Shown here: positions 13,903 to 14,882 of the stretch, piece by piece
Numbering within the stretch: the first letter of the stretch is position 1
Layout: each line of letters starts with the position of its first letter
NCBI GenBank assembly: GCA_964611345.1
Contig: CAZSYU010000098.1
Coordinates: forward strand, 1-14,882
Length of the DNA: 14,882 nucleotides
Direction of reading: 5' to 3'
Source: JALZVT01 sp964611345
GTDB lineage: Bacteria; Pseudomonadota; Gammaproteobacteria; Pseudomonadales; Azotimanducaceae
The notes under the pieces: generated by a model
Seen by the model: only the letters and a program-made list of their open reading frames with translations
The model's database searches: none
What the model was told of the DNA's origin: nothing
Translations under genes and position numbers: made by a program

Positions 13903-14882
13903 GTGACTCACTCGCAACCGTCTGCCCCACAGCCCGACACTGATAAAGACGCTGATGGCTTCGCTCAGGCGTACGCCAAGCGCACCTTGCTCGCCTCTCT
14001 GGTGATCGTCGGCATGGGATTTTCAGTGTTATTTCCTGTGCTAGCACCGCTGGGCCGCGAAATAGGGCTGCAGGAAATTCAAATCACCACCATCATTGCG
14101 TGCTCGTCGCTGATGGTGTTTCTGGCATCCCCATTCTGGGGCCGGGCCAGCGATCGCTGGGGGCGCAAGCGGGTCATGCTAATCGGCCTGTTTGGCTTTA
14201 CGGCCGGCACCGCCCTCTTCAACTCTGTTCTTACTGCCGGCTTGGATGGCTGGTTAATCGGCGTGCCGCTGTTCGCAACGCTCATTGTCACCCGGGTAAT
14301 GCACGCCGCCATCATGTCGGCAACCATGCCGGCCGCAAACGCCTACATGGCCGACATCACTGATCTCACCAACCGCACCAAAGGCATGGGAGCCGCCGGT
14401 GCCGCCAACAACCTTGGCGCCATTCTTGGCCCGGCGGTTGCGGGGCTCGCCGTTATCTCGCTGCTCACGCCGTTGTGGATCATGGCCGCACTCGCCCTGC
14501 TAAACGGACTGTTTGTCTGGCGCTTTCTGCCCGAGCCACCGCGGCAACGCACAGCGGGAGAGCGTCCGCGCATGAGCTATTTTGACCCGCGCATTTTGCC
14601 CTTTGTTATTGTTGGTGTGCTGATGTTTACGGGGTTTGCCTTGGTGCAACAAACCATGGGCTTTCGTTTTCAAGACGCGCTCAATCTCTCGGCGGGCGAC
14701 ACGGCGCGGGTGTTCGGCATTGCCATGACCTGCTCGGCGGGTGCTTCGTTGCTCGCGCAGGCGGTTGTAGTGCAACGCCTGGAAATAGAACCTTTCACAC
14801 TGTTGAAACTGGCCATGCCTCTGCTCATCGCTGCCTTCACTTTGTTTGCGCTGTACGACAGCCAACTCATGCTCACTGTTGG
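13903..14882 (+). CDS. Major facilitator superfamily transporter, DHA1/TetA-like (3' end outside the window)
   Basis: This is the first 326 residues of a 12-helix-type MFS transporter; the frame is open to the window end. After a polar N-terminus (about 27 residues) comes helix 1 (LLASLVIVGMGFSVLFPVLA). The loop 2-3 signature is GRASDRWGRKRVML (motif A), and helix 5 has GAANNLGAILGPAVAG, resembling motif C of drug/proton antiporters. A charged central loop (EPPRQRTAGERPR) separates the halves. These points favour a proton-coupled exporter of the DHA1 group, but motif resemblance does not fix direction or substrate. Start GTG at 13903 is chosen because AAGGA lies 7 nt upstream and no upstream ATG is in frame. 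Its divergent pairing with a Baeyer-Villiger monooxygenase suggests that the two handle the same small hydrophobic compound (inference). Confidence 0.9.
   Translation, partial: MTHSQPSAPQPDTDKDADGFAQAYAKRTLLASLVIVGMGFSVLFPVLAPLGREIGLQEIQITTIIACSSLMVFLASPFWGRASDRWGRKRVMLIGLFGFTAGTALFNSVLTAGLDGWLIGVPLFATLIVTRVMHAAIMSATMPAANAYMADITDLTNRTKGMGAAGAANNLGAILGPAVAGLAVISLLTPLWIMAALALLNGLFVWRFLPEPPRQRTAGERPRMSYFDPRILPFVIVGVLMFTGFALVQQTMGFRFQDALNLSAGDTARVFGIAMTCSAGASLLAQAVVVQRLEIEPFTLLKLAMPLLIAAFTLFALYDSQLMLTV

Overview
The window looks like a chromosomal segment of a free-living, probably marine, gammaproteobacterium. This is inferred from the protein families and the moderately GC-rich coding sequence. 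There is no rRNA or other taxonomic marker, so placement below phylum is a guess. I see no tRNA, rRNA, CRISPR array, insertion sequence or phage gene.

Layout. (1) 2-1546, plus strand: the 3' end of larC (nickel-pincer cofactor synthesis), a SCO1/SenC-type copper chaperone and a small four-helix membrane protein, packed like an operon (8-bp gap, then a 14-bp overlap). (2) 1569-6572, minus strand: a four-gene operon read from high to low coordinates. It encodes a CaiB/BaiF-type CoA-transferase paralogue lacking the catalytic Asp, a second CaiB/BaiF CoA-transferase that has it, a TauD/TfdA-type Fe(II)/2-oxoglutarate dioxygenase and a lipoprotein type-B carboxylesterase. Two junctions are 4-bp stop/start overlaps. 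(3) 6689-11893, minus strand: two large secreted proteins, a six-repeat propeller-like protein and a subtilisin-family protease. They share a C-terminal module of about 250 residues with four matching cysteines. A strong intrinsic terminator at 6616-6651 separates this block from the CoA-transferase operon. (4) 12235-13818, minus strand: an EthA-like Baeyer-Villiger flavin monooxygenase. It is divergent from (5) 13903-end, plus strand: an MFS transporter cut by the window edge.

How the genes may work together (inference). The esterase, probably anchored in the outer membrane, could release a carboxylic acid from an ester outside the cytoplasm. The CoA-transferase pair could then activate or exchange it as a CoA thioester, and the dioxygenase could hydroxylate it or a related acid. 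The two CoA-transferase genes look like subunits of one heteromer with a single catalytic subunit per pair. The protease and the repeat protein probably go to the same extracytoplasmic location, because they share the same C-terminal module. The monooxygenase and MFS pair resembles an oxidation-plus-efflux or uptake unit for small hydrophobic ketones or xenobiotics.

The observations most worth following are the shared C-terminal module, the Asp-less CoA-transferase subunit in its esterase/dioxygenase operon, and a 21-bp near-perfect palindrome just upstream of the repeat-protein gene.
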